Assembly (NCBI GenBank): GCA_010015655.1 | Contig: ML976663.1 | Coordinates: 947,359 to 1,011,358 of the forward strand | Reading direction: 5' to 3' | Length of the DNA stretch: 64,000 nt | Source: Bimuria novae-zelandiae CBS 107.79 | Taxonomy: Eukaryota > Ascomycota > Dothideomycetes > Pleosporales > Didymosphaeriaceae | In this document: piece by piece, positions 12,626 to 25,546 of the stretch | Layout of the letters: every line of letters starts with the position of its first letter | Position numbering within the stretch: the first letter of the stretch is position 1 | Notes under the pieces: generated by a model | Databases searched by the model: none | What the model was told of the DNA's origin: nothing | The model's input: only the letters and a program-made list of their open reading frames with translations | Made by a program: the position numbers and the translations under genes

Positions 12626-13661
12626 GGTTTTGCTGTTGCGTTGTGCGATAGAGTAGGTTGTGTGTGGGTATAGGCTGGGAAAAGGAACACTTTTTTATTT
12701 TCGACCTGAAAGGTGGTCAGGGGTTGTTTGTTGATGAGATGTCGAGGCTACAGGTATATGATCAGGTCGTAGAGCCGGAATGTTGAAGATTTTTCGAGAG
12801 ATCAGTATGGGTGGTGCGGGTGAACTGTGGTCGTGTTGGTGTGTTGTTCGTGATGAGTGGGCGCGTGCTGGGTCTTGTGTGGGTGGTGAGCTTGCTGCTT
12901 CCTGGTGACGGGTGCGCTGCTTTCGTACAGGTCTTCCCGGTATTTTCTACAGTCCTTGTGCCTAGCTGATGGCTGGGTATAAGAATTGTTGTATGGAGGT
13001 AGTCCGGCTATGTTTTGTGTATTGGCGCGCCGGGCTTGATGTTTTCCTTCATTGGGGACAAGTCATTGACGCCTACATAGATGGAGAGCGGTTTTCGACA
13101 TTGCGGACTTATTTTGTGTTGCAGCGAACTTGTTTGTTGAGAGGTAGAAAAGCAGTGAGGGAGCTTGATTGCGTATACGTCATAGACAAAAGCTAATCGC
13201 TTGTTCTTTGAGTATTTTAGAGGGGTATAAATGTTTGCGGGATCCTTACTTCACTATAGAATTACGACTAAACGCCGGAACTCTTTCAACTCAATGCCTT
13301 GTGGCCCGCTCGCTCACAGAATTTTTGAAACCTTCCAGAATGTGTTAGAAGAATTTGGAGTTTTTCAAGACCGAGTGTTGTTCAAGTGTAAAGCCCCGGA
13401 GGCTTCTGGACGCGGGTTGATTTGATATGTTTTGTCAAGACTTGGGCATTCACCGTGCACAGGGTTGATGCCGTATTGAGGAGGCACGTGCGTTGCCTCG
13501 ACCACCTGGTCCAAGTGCAGGAATATATTTACCAGAGGACGTTGATAGTATAGGAAGGGTATATAACGACCGCTCCCACTCTGTTTTTGAAACCACCAAC
13601 ACTCTCCACACCCGAACGACTTCACCTCTCTTCGCCCTGAACAAATCAATCGGCATCGACA
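12626..13661. other. 3' flank of the regulator and promoter of the disrupted gene
   Basis: GT-rich 3' flank of the Zn2Cys6 gene, then about 700 bp without a supported gene. The short open frames at 12969-13196 and 13231-13425 have no domain or intron support. The last 150 bp look like a promoter and 5' leader for the gene that starts at 13662. Confidence 0.5.
13559..13567 (+). promoter_or_regulatory. TATA box of the disrupted gene
   Basis: GTATATAAC lies about 100 bp upstream of the ATG at 13662, followed by a pyrimidine-rich leader. It is intact and not RIP-mutated, so the broken gene could still be transcribed into the transposon. Confidence 0.5.
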
Positions 13662-13765
13662 ATGCCTTATCTGGCTACGCGGATGAAGCACCTCCCTTTC
13701 GAGGAGTGCTTCATCACCAAGCTGTACCTTCCTACGCAGGAACAACTGGATTCCCGCGACCTCTA
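13662..13765 (+). pseudogene. 5' end of F-box/2EXR-like family gene, cut by transposon Fot1-H
   Basis: From the ATG at 13662 the frame reads 34 codons to SRDL and then TA, where transposon Fot1-H begins. When the element and one TA are removed, the codon TA+C and the following 42 codons at 37730-37853 continue in the same frame (DLY then QMVIPKHIRMQEDP). So this is the first exon of the gene whose body lies 24 kb away. It is GC-balanced and shows no RIP. Function is unknown; the downstream part carries an F-box-like LPLELRRLVY motif. Confidence 0.8.
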
Positions 13766-13800
13766 CCGTATCTTGGCAGTCAGTGCACAGCGTCAGTCAA
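13766..13800 (+). repeat. Left terminal inverted repeat of Fot1-H
   Basis: Starts CCGTATCTTGGCAGTC directly after the TA target. All 35 bases match the complement of 37693-37727. Similarity continues more weakly for about 12 bases (GCAC, CCCCA). It is not RIP-mutated although it is repeated, as expected for a repeat much shorter than RIP needs. Confidence 0.9.
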
Positions 13801-14314
13801 TGCACTCCCCACCATTATCACGCCACCACTTTGACGTGCTGTATCTCCACCAATATAGATCCAATTAAGTCTGCAATAGAAGCAATCGAATCGCGGAGAC
13901 TAGAAGAATTATTCTTATATTAAAAAATAGCAAAAGACTTTAGTGTTATACGAACTACGGTATATTAATACCTAAGTATTAACGCGTCACGTAGGCGCGT
14001 ATAATTACAAACGTTACGCGCTAAAATCTTAGCCTACACTAAAAATTAAAACTTTTACGATATATTAAACGCCTTACTAAACGTGGCCTTTTACCTATAT
14101 AGTAGATAATATACAGTTTTACCTCTACTATTACTAAAAAGAAGGTTAGCTTATAATAACTTAATTACTTTATTAATCGTAATGCTAAATCCTAAGTATT
14201 ATAATAAATAGCTAGTATTAATAGTAATTACTATAAAGCTAATTCCTTAGCTAAATATAAATTCTACTTTAAGCTTTTATAGTATAAGACTAAGTAGTTT
14301 TTAATAAAAGCTTA

Positions 14315-16161
14315 ACGTGGTTCACCACCGAGCGGGCCAACCCCACCAAGCAGGCCAACTTTGCTAAATGCAGCCTACCTCTAGCTTATACTATAATGCC
14401 ATTACAACATAACGCGCAACAACCTTATACTAAAAGCGCACTATAGCTTGCTATTTAAGCTATAATTAAAAATTATAATAAAAGTAAAAAACGCGTTATT
14501 ATAGCCTTTAGCATGCCTCGAATAATAGTATAATAATAATACTAAGGAGCCCTCTCTTAACGCGATTACAAGCCTAACTTAAAAAAGCTAACTAAGCTAG
14601 AGGAGGAGGCTCTAGTCCGACGTATACTTAAGCTTAACTAGCGAGGAATAGGTGCAACAAGGGATATAGTCTAAGATATAGCTAATAATCTACTTACTAA
14701 GCGCAGTAGATAGCCTATTAGTAAGCACTAAATAGACAGGCTTAAGATGCGTACGCTAGAAATTAAGCTTTAAAAGAGCTATCTATATAATTATTAGCGA
14801 GCCCTAAATAAAGATCTACGTATTATAACGCCCTAGTTTAAGCTAGTTACTAATACTAAGACTAAGTACGGTATCGCTAATGACGACACGTACAACTTCA
14901 ACGAGACAGGCTTTATAATAGGGGTAATACAGGGTTAGATGGTCTTTACAGGCTCTAAGAAGCAAAGCAACCTAAAGAAGATTTAACCTAGTAACTATAA
15001 GTAGGTTACTAATATCTAAGGTATTAGCGCTAAAGGCTAGGCTCTACTACCTTTTCTTATCTTCCCTAGCAAGGTTCTAATCACGTCCTAGTTCTATAAT
15101 CTACCCCGAGACTAGGTTATTAAAGTTAGTCCTAATAGCTAGACGTTAAACAAGCTTAGCCTTGCCTAGCTAAGGCACTTTAATACCTATACTAAGGCGC
15201 GTAGTTTAGGTGCACACTAGCTACTAATTATAAATAGTCATGAGAGCTACTGCTCACACGAATTCTATAAATACTGTAAGGAACAGAAGATTATTATTCT
15301 CTATATGCCTCCACACTCATCACACCTCTTATAGCCACTTAATGTAGGTTGTTTTTCGCCTTTAAAGCGGGCGTACAGCAATGAGATTAGTAGCTTAGCA
15401 CGGTACGGCACTAAGCAGATTAAAAAGGAGGCCTTTCTACTAGCCTTTAAAGTAGCTTTTAAAAAGGTAATAATAAAGGCGAATATCTACGCAGGCTTTA
15501 GAGGCGCTAGATTAGTCCTACACGACCTAGAGGCAGTGTTATTAAGACTTAATATAGTTCTTTATACGCCAACTCCACCTAACGCAAAAGACACCCTATA
15601 GGAATTAAAAATACTAAGTAACCTCCGCGAGATAAAGGCTTAGTTAACGCTAGTTCGTGAGCGTGTATAGAAGTATAGAGATTTACTAGTTTCTCCGCTT
15701 CTTAGAGCTGTTAAGCAGCTTAATAAAGGTGTTACATTAATAGGGCACGAAATAGTATTAATATAATAGAAAATAGTAAGGCTTTGCAAGATAGTAGAGA
15801 TAGTAATAAAGGTAAAAAGTTAAAAGAGGAAGTATATTTAGGCAGCTAAGACACTTATAGTAAGAGAGGTAGTTAATTTAATAGCTAAAAAGGATAGTAG
15901 TGGGTAAAAGGAGGGTAAAGAGTCTGCAAAGAGGGTGCGTGGGCAGAGGCGCTGCGAACGTTACGGCGAAACTGGCCACAACGCTCGCACCTGCACAGTA
16001 GAAATTATAAATACATCTAATAGCAATAAGTCTAAATAGTATTTCTATATTCTGCGAATTATAGTAAATTATAGTGGTGTTGTAGGAGGCGCTTCGCAAT
16101 AGACTGACTTTTAAAAAGTGGCCCGCTCGGTGGGGTTGGCCCGCTCGGTGGTGAACCACGT
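14315..16161 (+). mobile_element. Fot1-A: Fot1/pogo transposon inside Fot1-H
   Basis: 1847 bp between inverted ends starting ACGTGGTTCACCACC, with TA duplications at 14313-14314 and 16162-16163. The subterminal motif GAGCGGGCCAACCCCACC occurs at both ends. The plus strand carries a transposase broken by many TAG/TAA codons. The DDE domain can still be followed: FNETGF for FDETGF, IINSHES for a DGHES-type motif, PPHSSHLL, and PLNVGCFSPLKRAY. A CCHC knuckle (C-x2-Y-x4-H-x4-C, first pair damaged) closes the protein near 15950-15997. The Asp to Asn and Cys to Tyr changes are what G to A RIP would produce. It interrupts the Fot1-H transposase just before its DDE domain. Confidence 0.9.
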
Positions 16162-17092
16162 TAGTATATGTATAATATAGACAAGAAAGGCTTTTTACTT
16201 AGTATTACCTCTCGCATAAAGAGTATCTTTAATAGACTTCTATACTAGAGTAAAGCTATAAGGTAAGTAATCTAAGATAGTAGCTATAAGTAAATATTAC
16301 TTATTGTCTATATATGCGCTAATAGATCTATCCTAAATTTAATTTTTATCTACTAGGCTACCTTTAAGGATATATAATTAAGTTAGATAGAGAACTTTAA
16401 TTATTAATACTATTAAATATTTATTAAGGCATTAGAATCTAGCTAATTAAATAATTAGATAGGCTTAGTATAGCTTTAATAAGTATTTAATTATCTTATA
16501 AAGTTAAAAGCTAAATAATTATATTAACTATTAGTTCTTAATAGCTATAGATCTTACGTTACTATAAATTTTATTAACTATTATAATTATAATAGAATTC
16601 TATTAGCTATTTATTTATTATATTTAACTTATACTTTATAGCCTCTAGATATTTATATCTTTAAGTCTCTATTAATAGTATATTTAAATAACTATTAAAA
16701 TTTTTATAAAATAGCTAGATACTAGCCTTAATTACTAGGAGAGACTTTTTTAGACTATTTTAAAAAGTCTAAATCAGTACTATAAGGTAGTAATTAATAC
16801 TTTATACTTTTAAAGCTATGGGTATTTTATTCCTAGGTTTAATAATTATTTTTAAGTAATTTAGTAAGGCCCTTTTACCTAGGCTGGTAAATGGGTTAGG
16901 GTTAGGTTAGGGTAAGATTATATTATATAAGAACCTAATTCTAACCTAACTCTAACCTATCTTTAACCTAACTCTAACTTAACCATAACTTAATATTTTA
17001 GTATTAATATAGAACGAGGAAGTATAATTCCTTTTATAAAAATATTAAAAGCTTAAGCGTTATTAAGACTTATTACTATAATACATAGCTAT

Positions 17093-17333
17093 TGTAAGGG
17101 GGCTTTGGGCCCGGGGGACCTGAGATGTCAGAAGAATATTAATAAATTTAATAAGGAGTTTAAGTAACTCCTCCCTACGCTATATATATAGCTTCTAAGT
17201 AAAGAGGACTAACTTTAAAGGGGCTAGGTCTATTTTCTAACACTATAAAGGTACTTTAGTAGCTCTTAAAGTTACTTAACGTTTAGGCTATAAGGTTTTT
17301 TAGCTAAGTATTTTAGAGGTCTAGCCTCTAATA
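17093..17333 (-). repeat. 3' LTR of Gypsy-1
   Basis: 241 bp, same length as the partner at 24704-24944. Shared words include CGCTATATATATAGCTTCTAAG and TTAAAGGGGCTAGG. Differences are nearly all C/T or G/A, as RIP would leave. The canonical CA end has become TA. Confidence 0.88.
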
Positions 17334-20300
17334 TAGCTCCCCCCCCCTCTAATTATATAGCAGGAGAAGAGAAAAGTTTCCTTATTTAAATTTACTAAAC
17401 TTATAAGGTTTGCTGTATTCTAGATATTAGGTTAGAAATTACTATTTTATAAGGACAGTTTTTTCTTATTATTTACCCTAGCGTAATAATAAGCGTAGTC
17501 TTTTAAGTAGTAAGTCGTACCTATCTTTTTAGTTACGTGCCTATTTATACTTTCTATTAGTGTGACTTTTATAGTAAAAGCCTGCCTATAGTGTTTTAAG
17601 TTCTTTATTTTATATTTTTACTTTTAAGCCTAGTTTTATAAGTATTTTACTTAGCTCTTTAACGTTCTTGCTCCGTGATTAATTGTTATACCTTTCTTTA
17701 AAATCTTAACTACGCTATAAAATTTCCGCCTTAATTTATAGTTTAGTAAACGCGCTAGTAGCTCTACTTTTAGTAGCTTTTTTTTTTATAAAAAAAATTA
17801 AACTTTACTTCTTTACTAGCCTCGCGCGTGTCCTTAAAGTATTCTTAAAACTCTAGACTATAAATAGCTATCGCTAAATAAGTGTTCTAGTTTATTTTTA
17901 AGTTCCTAACTAATTTTCCTAAGCTATTAAATAGTCTTAAAATTAACTTCTTACTAGAGGATAAAGTTTCTGCTAAGGAGATTATTTACTACGTATAATA
18001 ATTAGCTTTTATATATATAGTTTGCCTAAGTAAAGGAGTTAACTATGTTTCTTTTAGTAATAAGCGTGCTACTTTTTATATTAAGTACGCAAAGGACAGC
18101 GCTTACTGTACTAAATTTATAAGTCTTATTCCTTAGGCTATATATTTCCTACTTAATGCGTTAATAGGTCTAGCGCTTTATAACTAAGAAGGAGTCCTTT
18201 ACTTAAATTATCTTTACTTAGCTAAAAGACAAGAAGGGCTAGTGAGCTAATAAGCTTAAATTAAATATTAGTTAGTTTACTAAAAAGTAAAAAGTAGTAT
18301 CTACTAAATTTAAGCATACCCTAGCTAAGTTTACTAAAAATAATAAAGCCTCTAAGCTTAATTTAAATACTAGCTACGCATATACTAGTACGGCACGGGA
18401 TCTATAGCCTCTTATTACTTAAATAGATAAGATTTTAACTATCCTAAAATAGATTCTATAAGTTACTTAGTTTAAAAAAGTAAGTCTTAATTCTATCTAC
18501 CTAAATATCTTACTAATATTTTTAAGATTTTTATAAAAAGGCCTCCTGCGAGTAGCTTAACTTACTTTATTTTATAATTAAGGTAATTCTTAAATATAGC
18601 TCTAAGCTAAGTTTATTTCTTAACGTAATATCTTTACTTAAGATTGCTCATAGTAAGTCCTATTTATTTAGCCTATCCTTTAAACCTTATATTAACCTAT
18701 GCTCTTAGAAGGGCTTTTTTAAAGTAGTAACTTTAAGCTCTTAATTAAAAATGCTTAAGTTCTAGCGCTATTTAGTTTATATTTTATAGGTTATTTAGGG
18801 TCTATCTTACTAAATTATAGTAGCTTATTAAATAGTGTACCTCCAGTCTTTCTTATTTAAAAAATATAACTAATTACTCCCCTATTATTTACTTCCTTAC
18901 CCTATATTTAAACATTATCTAAGGTCCTTGCTTTGTATTAGGACGAGCTCCGCCTTAGGCGTTCTAAGCTCCCGCCTTCCTATTTCTAGCCTATAGCCTA
19001 GGGCTTCCTATGCATATCTAATATAAGGCGTCTTTTAAGTAAAATACTTTAGTAGCTTATTTTATTTATTTTTATAAGGAGCGGTGTACTCCTCTTAGTA
19101 GTCTAAGGCTTTATTATTTTTAAACTCTAAAGATAGTTTTTATATTTACTACTTATTATTTTACTGTTTAATAAGGTACTGCGTAACCTTATTAGAGTAA
19201 AAGCGCTTTTTCTATATAATATCTTTTATTCCTTACTCCTCCTCCCTATCCAAAAAAAATAGCCTCTAGTTAAGAATTATCTACCTATTAGCTAGGTAAT
19301 AGATCCCTAGGGTGTAACCTTAGCCTATCTACGTAGAATACTAGGTATATTTTTAAAGGCACGTCTTACTCTGCCGTATAAGTTCTAATTACCCTTTTAA
19401 TTATAAACTTTTTATTCTTTTAATTTATTTTCTTACTTAGTTATAGGTTAGATAGGTAGTCCTTATACTTTAACTACACTTTATTTTTAACCTTTAAAAT
19501 TAGGGTGTCTTTATAGCTATAGTTTACTTAGACCTCTTATTCTTACTTCGCGTTAGCTAACTTTGCCTGTATAAAATTAAATACTATATAGGACTTCTTT
19601 ATTATATTTTAAGTAGTAGCTACTAGGTTTATTTTTCTTCTTTACTCTAAGGCTACCTCTTTATAATAGAAGAGTCTTACAGCGTTTACGTCGTACCTAT
19701 GTTAGAGAAAGAACAGGCTTACTTTTATAAATATTATTACACGTCCTTTAATTGCGATTTATATAATTAAAAGCTATTAGGCCTAATCTAATTAGTCCTT
19801 ACTTATAGTATACCCTTAGGATCTATTCCAGTACTAAGTTTATACGTTTTATTTAGCTATTAGTCTACAGGTGTTTAGCTATAAAAAGTCTTTAATCTAT
19901 ATCTATTCTAAAGTCTAGCTTTATTTAAAAGTTGCTAATAAACTATGCTCCCTAATTTAAGACTATAAAGTTAAAGAAGAAATATTATGCTACCTAGAAC
20001 CTTAAAAAAGTATTAACTATTATTAAAACTAATAAATCTAGTATAGCTACTGCTAAGAGGTCTTTCCTAAACTAGTTTATTACTATTATAATATATTTGT
20101 AACCCCTACTCTCTAAAAGATTTATAATAAAGTTTATAAAAAAGTCCTTCTATTCCCTTTTTAGTATAGGTAAAGGTTTAAGTAGCCCTTACTTTAGCTC
20201 TTGCTAAGGCTTTATCCTATAGTAAACGTTATAATTCTAGACGTACCTCTAAATATAGTCTAATATTTTAGAGAAGAAGAAGTCTTAGGCTAGGATTTTA

Positions 20301-21329
20301 TACGTATTCTCCCTTTTAAAATAGCTTAAGGTTAGCAGGGTATATGCCTCGGCTATTAAACAAGTGTGCAGTAGTTCTGAATTAGGTACTTAGTAGCGCC
20401 CTTTATAGTAAAGGAATCTAGCGCTATCTATCTAGCACTCTAAGATTATTACCTTAATTTTTAATATTAATAGGAATTACCTTTATCCTTGTTAGACTAT
20501 AGTTTTTATAACGCGAAATTCTTTATTAGAAATATTAGTTTTTACTTTTATCTACAATATTTTTAATTAGCGGATACCCCTATTTAGCCTAGCTAAGGCT
20601 AGGCTACTAAGTTATTTAGTATAAATACTTTCATCTCCCTACTCTAAAATAGGAAGGACCTTATTTAGGTTACTTAACCTAAATAGCACCTTTAGTACCT
20701 TAACTCTAGTTCGTGTATAGCTTTTTATAATTATAGTCCCTATACGCACGGGCAAGTTTAGGAGGAAATCTTTAATAAGCTTTTATAATTAAAATGCCTT
20801 ATGGCTATTATTAGTTAAAATTTATATTAATAACTATACCTCCTAAGATTTTAGCATCTTATTATTTATTTTTATAAGAAAATTTTACTCCTTACGGGAC
20901 AGCACGTCTACTCTTAAATTTATTAACTTTAGGTAATAAATAAATATTATGTTTATATTACTTAGGGTTTATAACTAGTAAATATACTACTCCCTGAGTT
21001 TTCTCTTTTCCGTAAAGTAGGTAAGGTTCTTGTAGTCTATATATACTATTAGGTGCTTTATGGCCCGATATATGTAATCCTACTCCTCTATACACTTTAC
21101 TATTACCAATATTTCCTTATTATAAATCGCGGAATTATATTCCGCGGGTCTATTTTTAGCGGAGAAGTATATTATAGGCCTTAGTATATCTTCTTAATTA
21201 TACTAAAAAAAAGTAACCTCTTATAGACTATCTTAACGCGTTTGCTTCTAAGACAGAGTCCTTATTAGGGTTAAAGTAAGCTAAGACTAGCTTTATAATA
21301 AAGACTTTTTTTAAAAAGTTAAACGCATA

Positions 21330-23181
21330 ACATGTTTTATAAGCGAGCGGCCCATACAAGCGAGCGGCCCACCCCACCAACTTTTTGCAACACATAAACT
21401 TCTACCTACTATGGCGCCCCCAATTCAGGCCCAACTAGCCTCTACTAAGGCTAATATACACCTTGCAATCTTAGCTATTAATTAAAACTAAATTTAGTCT
21501 ATAAGAGGTATAGCATACATATTTACCATCCCCTAAATAATGCTCTAACGCTAACGCGCTAGAATTGCTACGCGACGCGATTACTAGCCTAAATTAAAAA
21601 AGCTTACTAAGATAGAAGAGGAGGTAATTATTAGGTATATACTTGACCTAGATTCGCGAGGATTTCCGCCCACGCTAAGTGCTATGCAAGATATAGCAGA
21701 TAAGCTACTCGCTAAGCGAGGCGCTAGACAGGTTGGCAAGCAGTAACCGCGCAACTTTATTAAGCAAATAGATTATCTTACTACACGATTTAATCGACCG
21801 TATAATTAGCAGAGAGCTCTATGTAAAGATCTAGATACTATTAGAGCTTGGTTCGAGCTTGTAGCGCGCACAAAGGCTACCTATAGTATCTATAATAAGG
21901 ATACCTATAACTTCGACAAGACTAGTTTTATAATAGGCAAGATATTATCTTAGCTTATTATTATAGGCTTAGAGAGACGCGGCAGGCTAAAGGCTATCTA
22001 GCTAGGCAATTATAGGTAGACTATAGCAATCTATAGAATTAGCGCTACTAGCTGGGCGATCCCGCTCTTTATTATTTTCGCTAGCTAGTATCACCTCTCT
22101 ACCTTGTACTAAGACGATAATATACCGCGCGACTAGGCTTTTACTATTAGTAATAATAGCTAGACTACTAACAAGCTTAGAGTAGAGTAGCTAAGGCACT
22201 TTATTAAGTATATAGTAAAGTGTAGGGTAGGCGCGCGCTAGCTACTTATACTTAATAGCTATAAGAGCTATAACTTGCTTAAATTTTAAGAGCTCTATAA
22301 GGAGAATAATATCTATACTCTTTATATACTGCTATATTCGTCGCACCTCCTATAGCTACTTAACGTTAGCTATTTTTCGCCGTTAAAGCGCGCGTATAGC
22401 TACTAGATTAAGAGCCTAATGCATAACTATATTAACTATATTATAAAGCTAGAGTTTCTACTAGCCTTCTGCGCAGCCTATAAGTAGTTAATTATAAAGG
22501 AAAATATCTACGTAAGCTTTTAAGGCGCTAGCCTAGTCCTATACAACCTAGAGGCGGTAATATTAAAGCTTAATATTAAGCTTCGTACGCCGACGCCGCC
22601 TCTACTAGAGGTTACCCTTTAAGAAGCTAAAACACTAAGCAACGCGCGCGAGCTAGAGGCTTAATTAATATTAATTCGCGATAGGATTTAAAGGTATAAA
22701 AGCTTATTACTTACTTCTATTATTACAGCGCTTAATTAGCTTAAAAAGGGCGCTAAGGTAATAGCTTACAAAAGTACGCTTATACACGATTGGATCGCGA
22801 GGCTTAAGAAGGCTAATAAGGCTACTATAACGCGTAAATAGCGCAAAAAGAAGCGGATCTAGAGGCAGGGTACCTTAACAAAGGCAGAAGCAGAGAAGAT
22901 TATCGCTTAAAAGGATGTTAAGTAGTAGATAGAGGTAGAAATACGTTAAGATAAGGCGCGATTAGGTGCTAATTGGTAGGCTTTAACACGCTACAGCCGC
23001 TGTAAGAAGACTGGCCATAACATGCGAATATGCAAGAACGATATTATAGATACTATTTAATCTAGTATAGCAATTATATACTATTATCTTATTGTGTTGT
23101 TAAGATAGGTTGCTGTAAAGGTATAAAAAGTTGGTGGGGTGGGCCGCTCGCTTGTATGGGCCGCTCGCTTATAAAACACGT
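21330..23181 (+). mobile_element. Fot1-B: Fot1/pogo transposon inside Gypsy-1
   Basis: 1852 bp, TA duplications at 21328-21329 and 23182-23183. The ends read ACATGTTTTATAAGCG and, on the complement, ACGTGTTTTATAAGCG. A subterminal GAGCGGCCCA motif occurs twice in tandem at each end. The plus-strand transposase starts near 21411 and is relatively well preserved apart from TAG/TAA: LTKIEEEVIIRYIL, YNFDKTSFI, SYFSPLKRAY, and a final CCHC knuckle C-x2-C-x4-H-x4-C near 22993. Its terminal sequence differs from Fot1-A and Fot1-C, so it is a separate subfamily. It sits between reverse transcriptase and RNase H of Gypsy-1. Confidence 0.9.
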
Positions 23182-24703
23182 TACTACTACTTTTACTTTT
23201 ACTAAAACTTTACGCTCTTCTGAGTAAGTTTAGTAAGAAAGCTTATAATTTTAGAGAAATTCTTAATAAATTAGTAATAAAAGTTCGCCAATTTAATAAA
23301 ACTTTATACCCTTTTAACTAAGGTAGGCGCTATCTACTCCTAAATAGCCTTAACTTTTTTAAGGTCTATACTTACGCCTTTACCTAAAGTAATAATAAAT
23401 CTTAGGTATTTAGTCTTCTTAATGCAGAATTCCAACTTCTTAATATTAAGCTATAGTCTTATAGTTACTAGCTTTTAGATTACCGTGTAGACCTTCTCCA
23501 CATAATCTCTTCTTAGCCCTAAAGAAAAGATTAGGACGTTATCTATATATGTAGAGTAGAATTTGTCTAGGTGCTCCCTTAGTACTTAATTTATATATTA
23601 CAAAAATATGCTAGGTACGTTCGCTAATCTAAATAAGACTACTAGCTACTTATAAAGGCTAAATTAGATTTAAAAGATAGTCTTTTACTCTTCTCTTTTA
23701 GTAATACAGAGTTTATAGAACGCGTAAATTAGTTAAATAGTATATTAAAATTACTTAACTTTATCGCTTCTTATTAGAGCTTATAAAGTTTATTCTAGGC
23801 AATGTCTTCCTTTGTTAGGTTCTAGAATAATTTTTTTAAGAATACCTAAAATTCTCTTATAGTGTAACTAAAATTTCTTTTAATATATACTAGGCTAATA
23901 GAGGCCACGCGTCCTTTTAAGTAACTTATAATATACTCTAAAAAGCTTTTAAGGACCTTTTTATTTTCCTAGATTTTATAGTCTATTTACGCTTACTAAA
24001 TGCGCTATTAGTTTTATTCTCCCTTAAATAAAAGTACGTTTACTACTCTAGGCTACTAAGAAGCTATGCGTTTACTACTTTAAGTAGTTAGTACTTAATT
24101 TAAACTTGCTTAGGTTATAAGTAATAATTAGTTTATTATTTAAATAATCTATATAATTATCTTTACGCTTAAAAATAAGGATAAGGTAAAAGTGCTTACT
24201 ATAGGCGTTAGCCCTTTTACTATTCCCCTATTTTGCTCCTTTTCTTTAGGTAGAGAATAATTTTCTATATTACTTTTATCTTACTTATTACCTATAACCA
24301 TGCTAGAGTCCTCTTGTTTTATAAGGTGCTAGATATGGCGTATCTACTCCTATTAAGTAGACAGGTCGTACCCTTCCTGTAATAGTTCTATATAAAGTCT
24401 CTCCTCTAGAGAGGCTCCTTTTAGGTTATCTACGATAAGGCCGCGCGTTTTTATAACCTATACTCCTGATTATAAGCATATACTTTTTATAAAGGACTTA
24501 GCCTACGTTTTTATATTCTATTTTATCTAATTAAGCGCCTGTTAGGATCTTTATCTTTTTAATTACTTACTAAAAGAGAGCTTAATTTTTTTTTGGTTAT
24601 AGCTCTTGCTTAGGACTACTACTCTATTTAGTAATTAGTAAAGTAAAAGAGATAGTTATTCTGCAATAATTACTTTTAAAAATAAATAAATAATTAAATT
24701 TAA

Positions 24704-24944
24704 TATAAGAAGACTTTAGGCCTAAGGGACCTAAGATACTAAACGAATATAAATAAATTTAATAAAGGATTTAAGTAGCTTTTTCCTACGCTATATATAT
24801 AGCTTCTAAGTAAAAAGGAGTAACTTTAAAGGGGCTAGGTATGTTTCTTAATACTCTAGAGGTACCCTAGTGGCTCTTAGAGTTGCTTAAGGCTTAGGCT
24901 ACGAGATTTCTTAGCCGAGTACTTCAGAGGCCTAGCCTCTAACA
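24704..24944 (-). repeat. 5' LTR of Gypsy-1
   Basis: 241-bp partner of 17093-17333. On the minus strand it starts TGTTAGAGGCTAGG and is less mutated at that end than its partner. The outer edge touches the GCTAT target duplication at 24945-24949. Confidence 0.88.
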
Positions 24945-25386
24945 GCTATAATAATTAAATTACTAATAACCCTAAGAAATCCTTTATATACTAAATATTA
25001 AGCTTAACCTAGTATAGTATAACTTTAACCTAACCCTAACCTAACGCATTAATTACTTAATCTAACTCTAACCTAATATCTATATAGTCTTAACTTAACC
25101 CTAACCTAATATCTGTGCGATCCTAACCTAATCCTAACCTAATATCTATGCGACCCTAAACTAACCCTAACCTAAACTTAGTAACCCTTAACCTATTTAC
25201 TAATCTACTTACTAGCCTACCTTTACCTAAGTAAAAATTACAAGAAAGCTTAATTTTAGTACTTAGCGCATTAAATTAGCGTAAAATAAAATAACTTTTA
25301 TGCTTTACTATTAAAGATTTAGTAACTAAGGGATTATATAAGCTTAGCTAAATAATATACTTAATATATATATAAAAGTAATATTT

Positions 25387-25546
25387 TATAATAGGCTACG
25401 CCTAGTTGTTGCCTTCGATCCTTAATCCTTAGTTATGCGAATCCTAGATATATAAGTTCGACGTCTAAAGCTTAACTGTAGACATTTTATTAAATTTATA
25501 AGTATTTTTTAATACTTTTAGCTCCTTAAGCACCTAGCCCCTTATA
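25387..25546 (+). repeat. 5' LTR of Gypsy-2
   Basis: Starts TATAATAGGC (TG probably turned to TA) and shares GATCCTTAATCCTTAG, ATATATAAGTT, CCTAAAGCTTAACT and TTTATTAAATTTATAAGTATT with the copy at 36871-37031. Confidence 0.82.

Larger units (their letters stand above)
17093..24944 (-). mobile_element. Gypsy-1: RIP-degraded Ty3/Gypsy retrotransposon
   Basis: Two 241-bp LTRs (17093-17333 and 24704-24944) and a perfect 5-bp duplication GCTAT (17088-17092, 24945-24949) bound the element. On the minus strand a polypurine tract (AGAGGGGGGGGGGAGC) abuts the 3' LTR at about 17334-17350. Reverse transcriptase lies at about 23.9-23.25 kb (AFYKLCITKREEQ, YIDNVLIFS). RNase H follows at about 21.3-20.9 kb (VLAYFNPNKDS, EEQDYIYRAIKHLIVY after reading TAG as CAG). 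The two are separated by Fot1-B. Integrase-like sequence follows toward 19.5 kb. Without Fot1-B it is about 6.0 kb. Stops in every frame make it inactive. Confidence 0.9.
16890..25195. repeat. Interstitial telomere-like repeats (two blocks around Gypsy-1)
   Basis: Block one is 16890-16985: GGGTTAGGGTTAGG followed by CCTAACTCTAACC, that is, both orientations facing each other. Block two is 25020-25195, all CCTAACC-type with spacer words such as ATATCTATGCGA. Together they belong to the small hAT-like element. They are degenerate and internal, not a chromosome end. Confidence 0.75.
16880..25219. mobile_element. hAT-like non-autonomous element with telomere-like repeats, split by Gypsy-1
   Basis: Ends are TAGGCTGGTA at 16880 and, on the complement, TAGGCTAGTA at 25219. 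They are flanked by 8-bp repeats CTTTTACC (16872-16879) and CCTTTACC (25220-25227), which differ by one C/T. An 8-bp duplication and a TAGG-type terminus are the hAT pattern. Without Gypsy-1 it is only about 483 bp and has no coding capacity. Its body is made of TTAGGG/CCTAAC-like repeats: GGGTTAGGG on the plus strand near 16895, CCTAAC runs at 16935-16985, and a roughly 33-bp repeat with CCTAACCTAATATCT at 25030-25180. The element sits in the Fot1-H transposase C-terminal region, where the frame resumes after 25227. Confidence 0.65.

Noticed and set aside
16890..25195. A former chromosome end or telomere fusion, suggested by facing TTAGGG and CCTAAC repeats.
   Set aside because: The repeats lie inside a small element with matching ends and an 8-bp duplication, and the transposase frame of Fot1-H continues on both sides.
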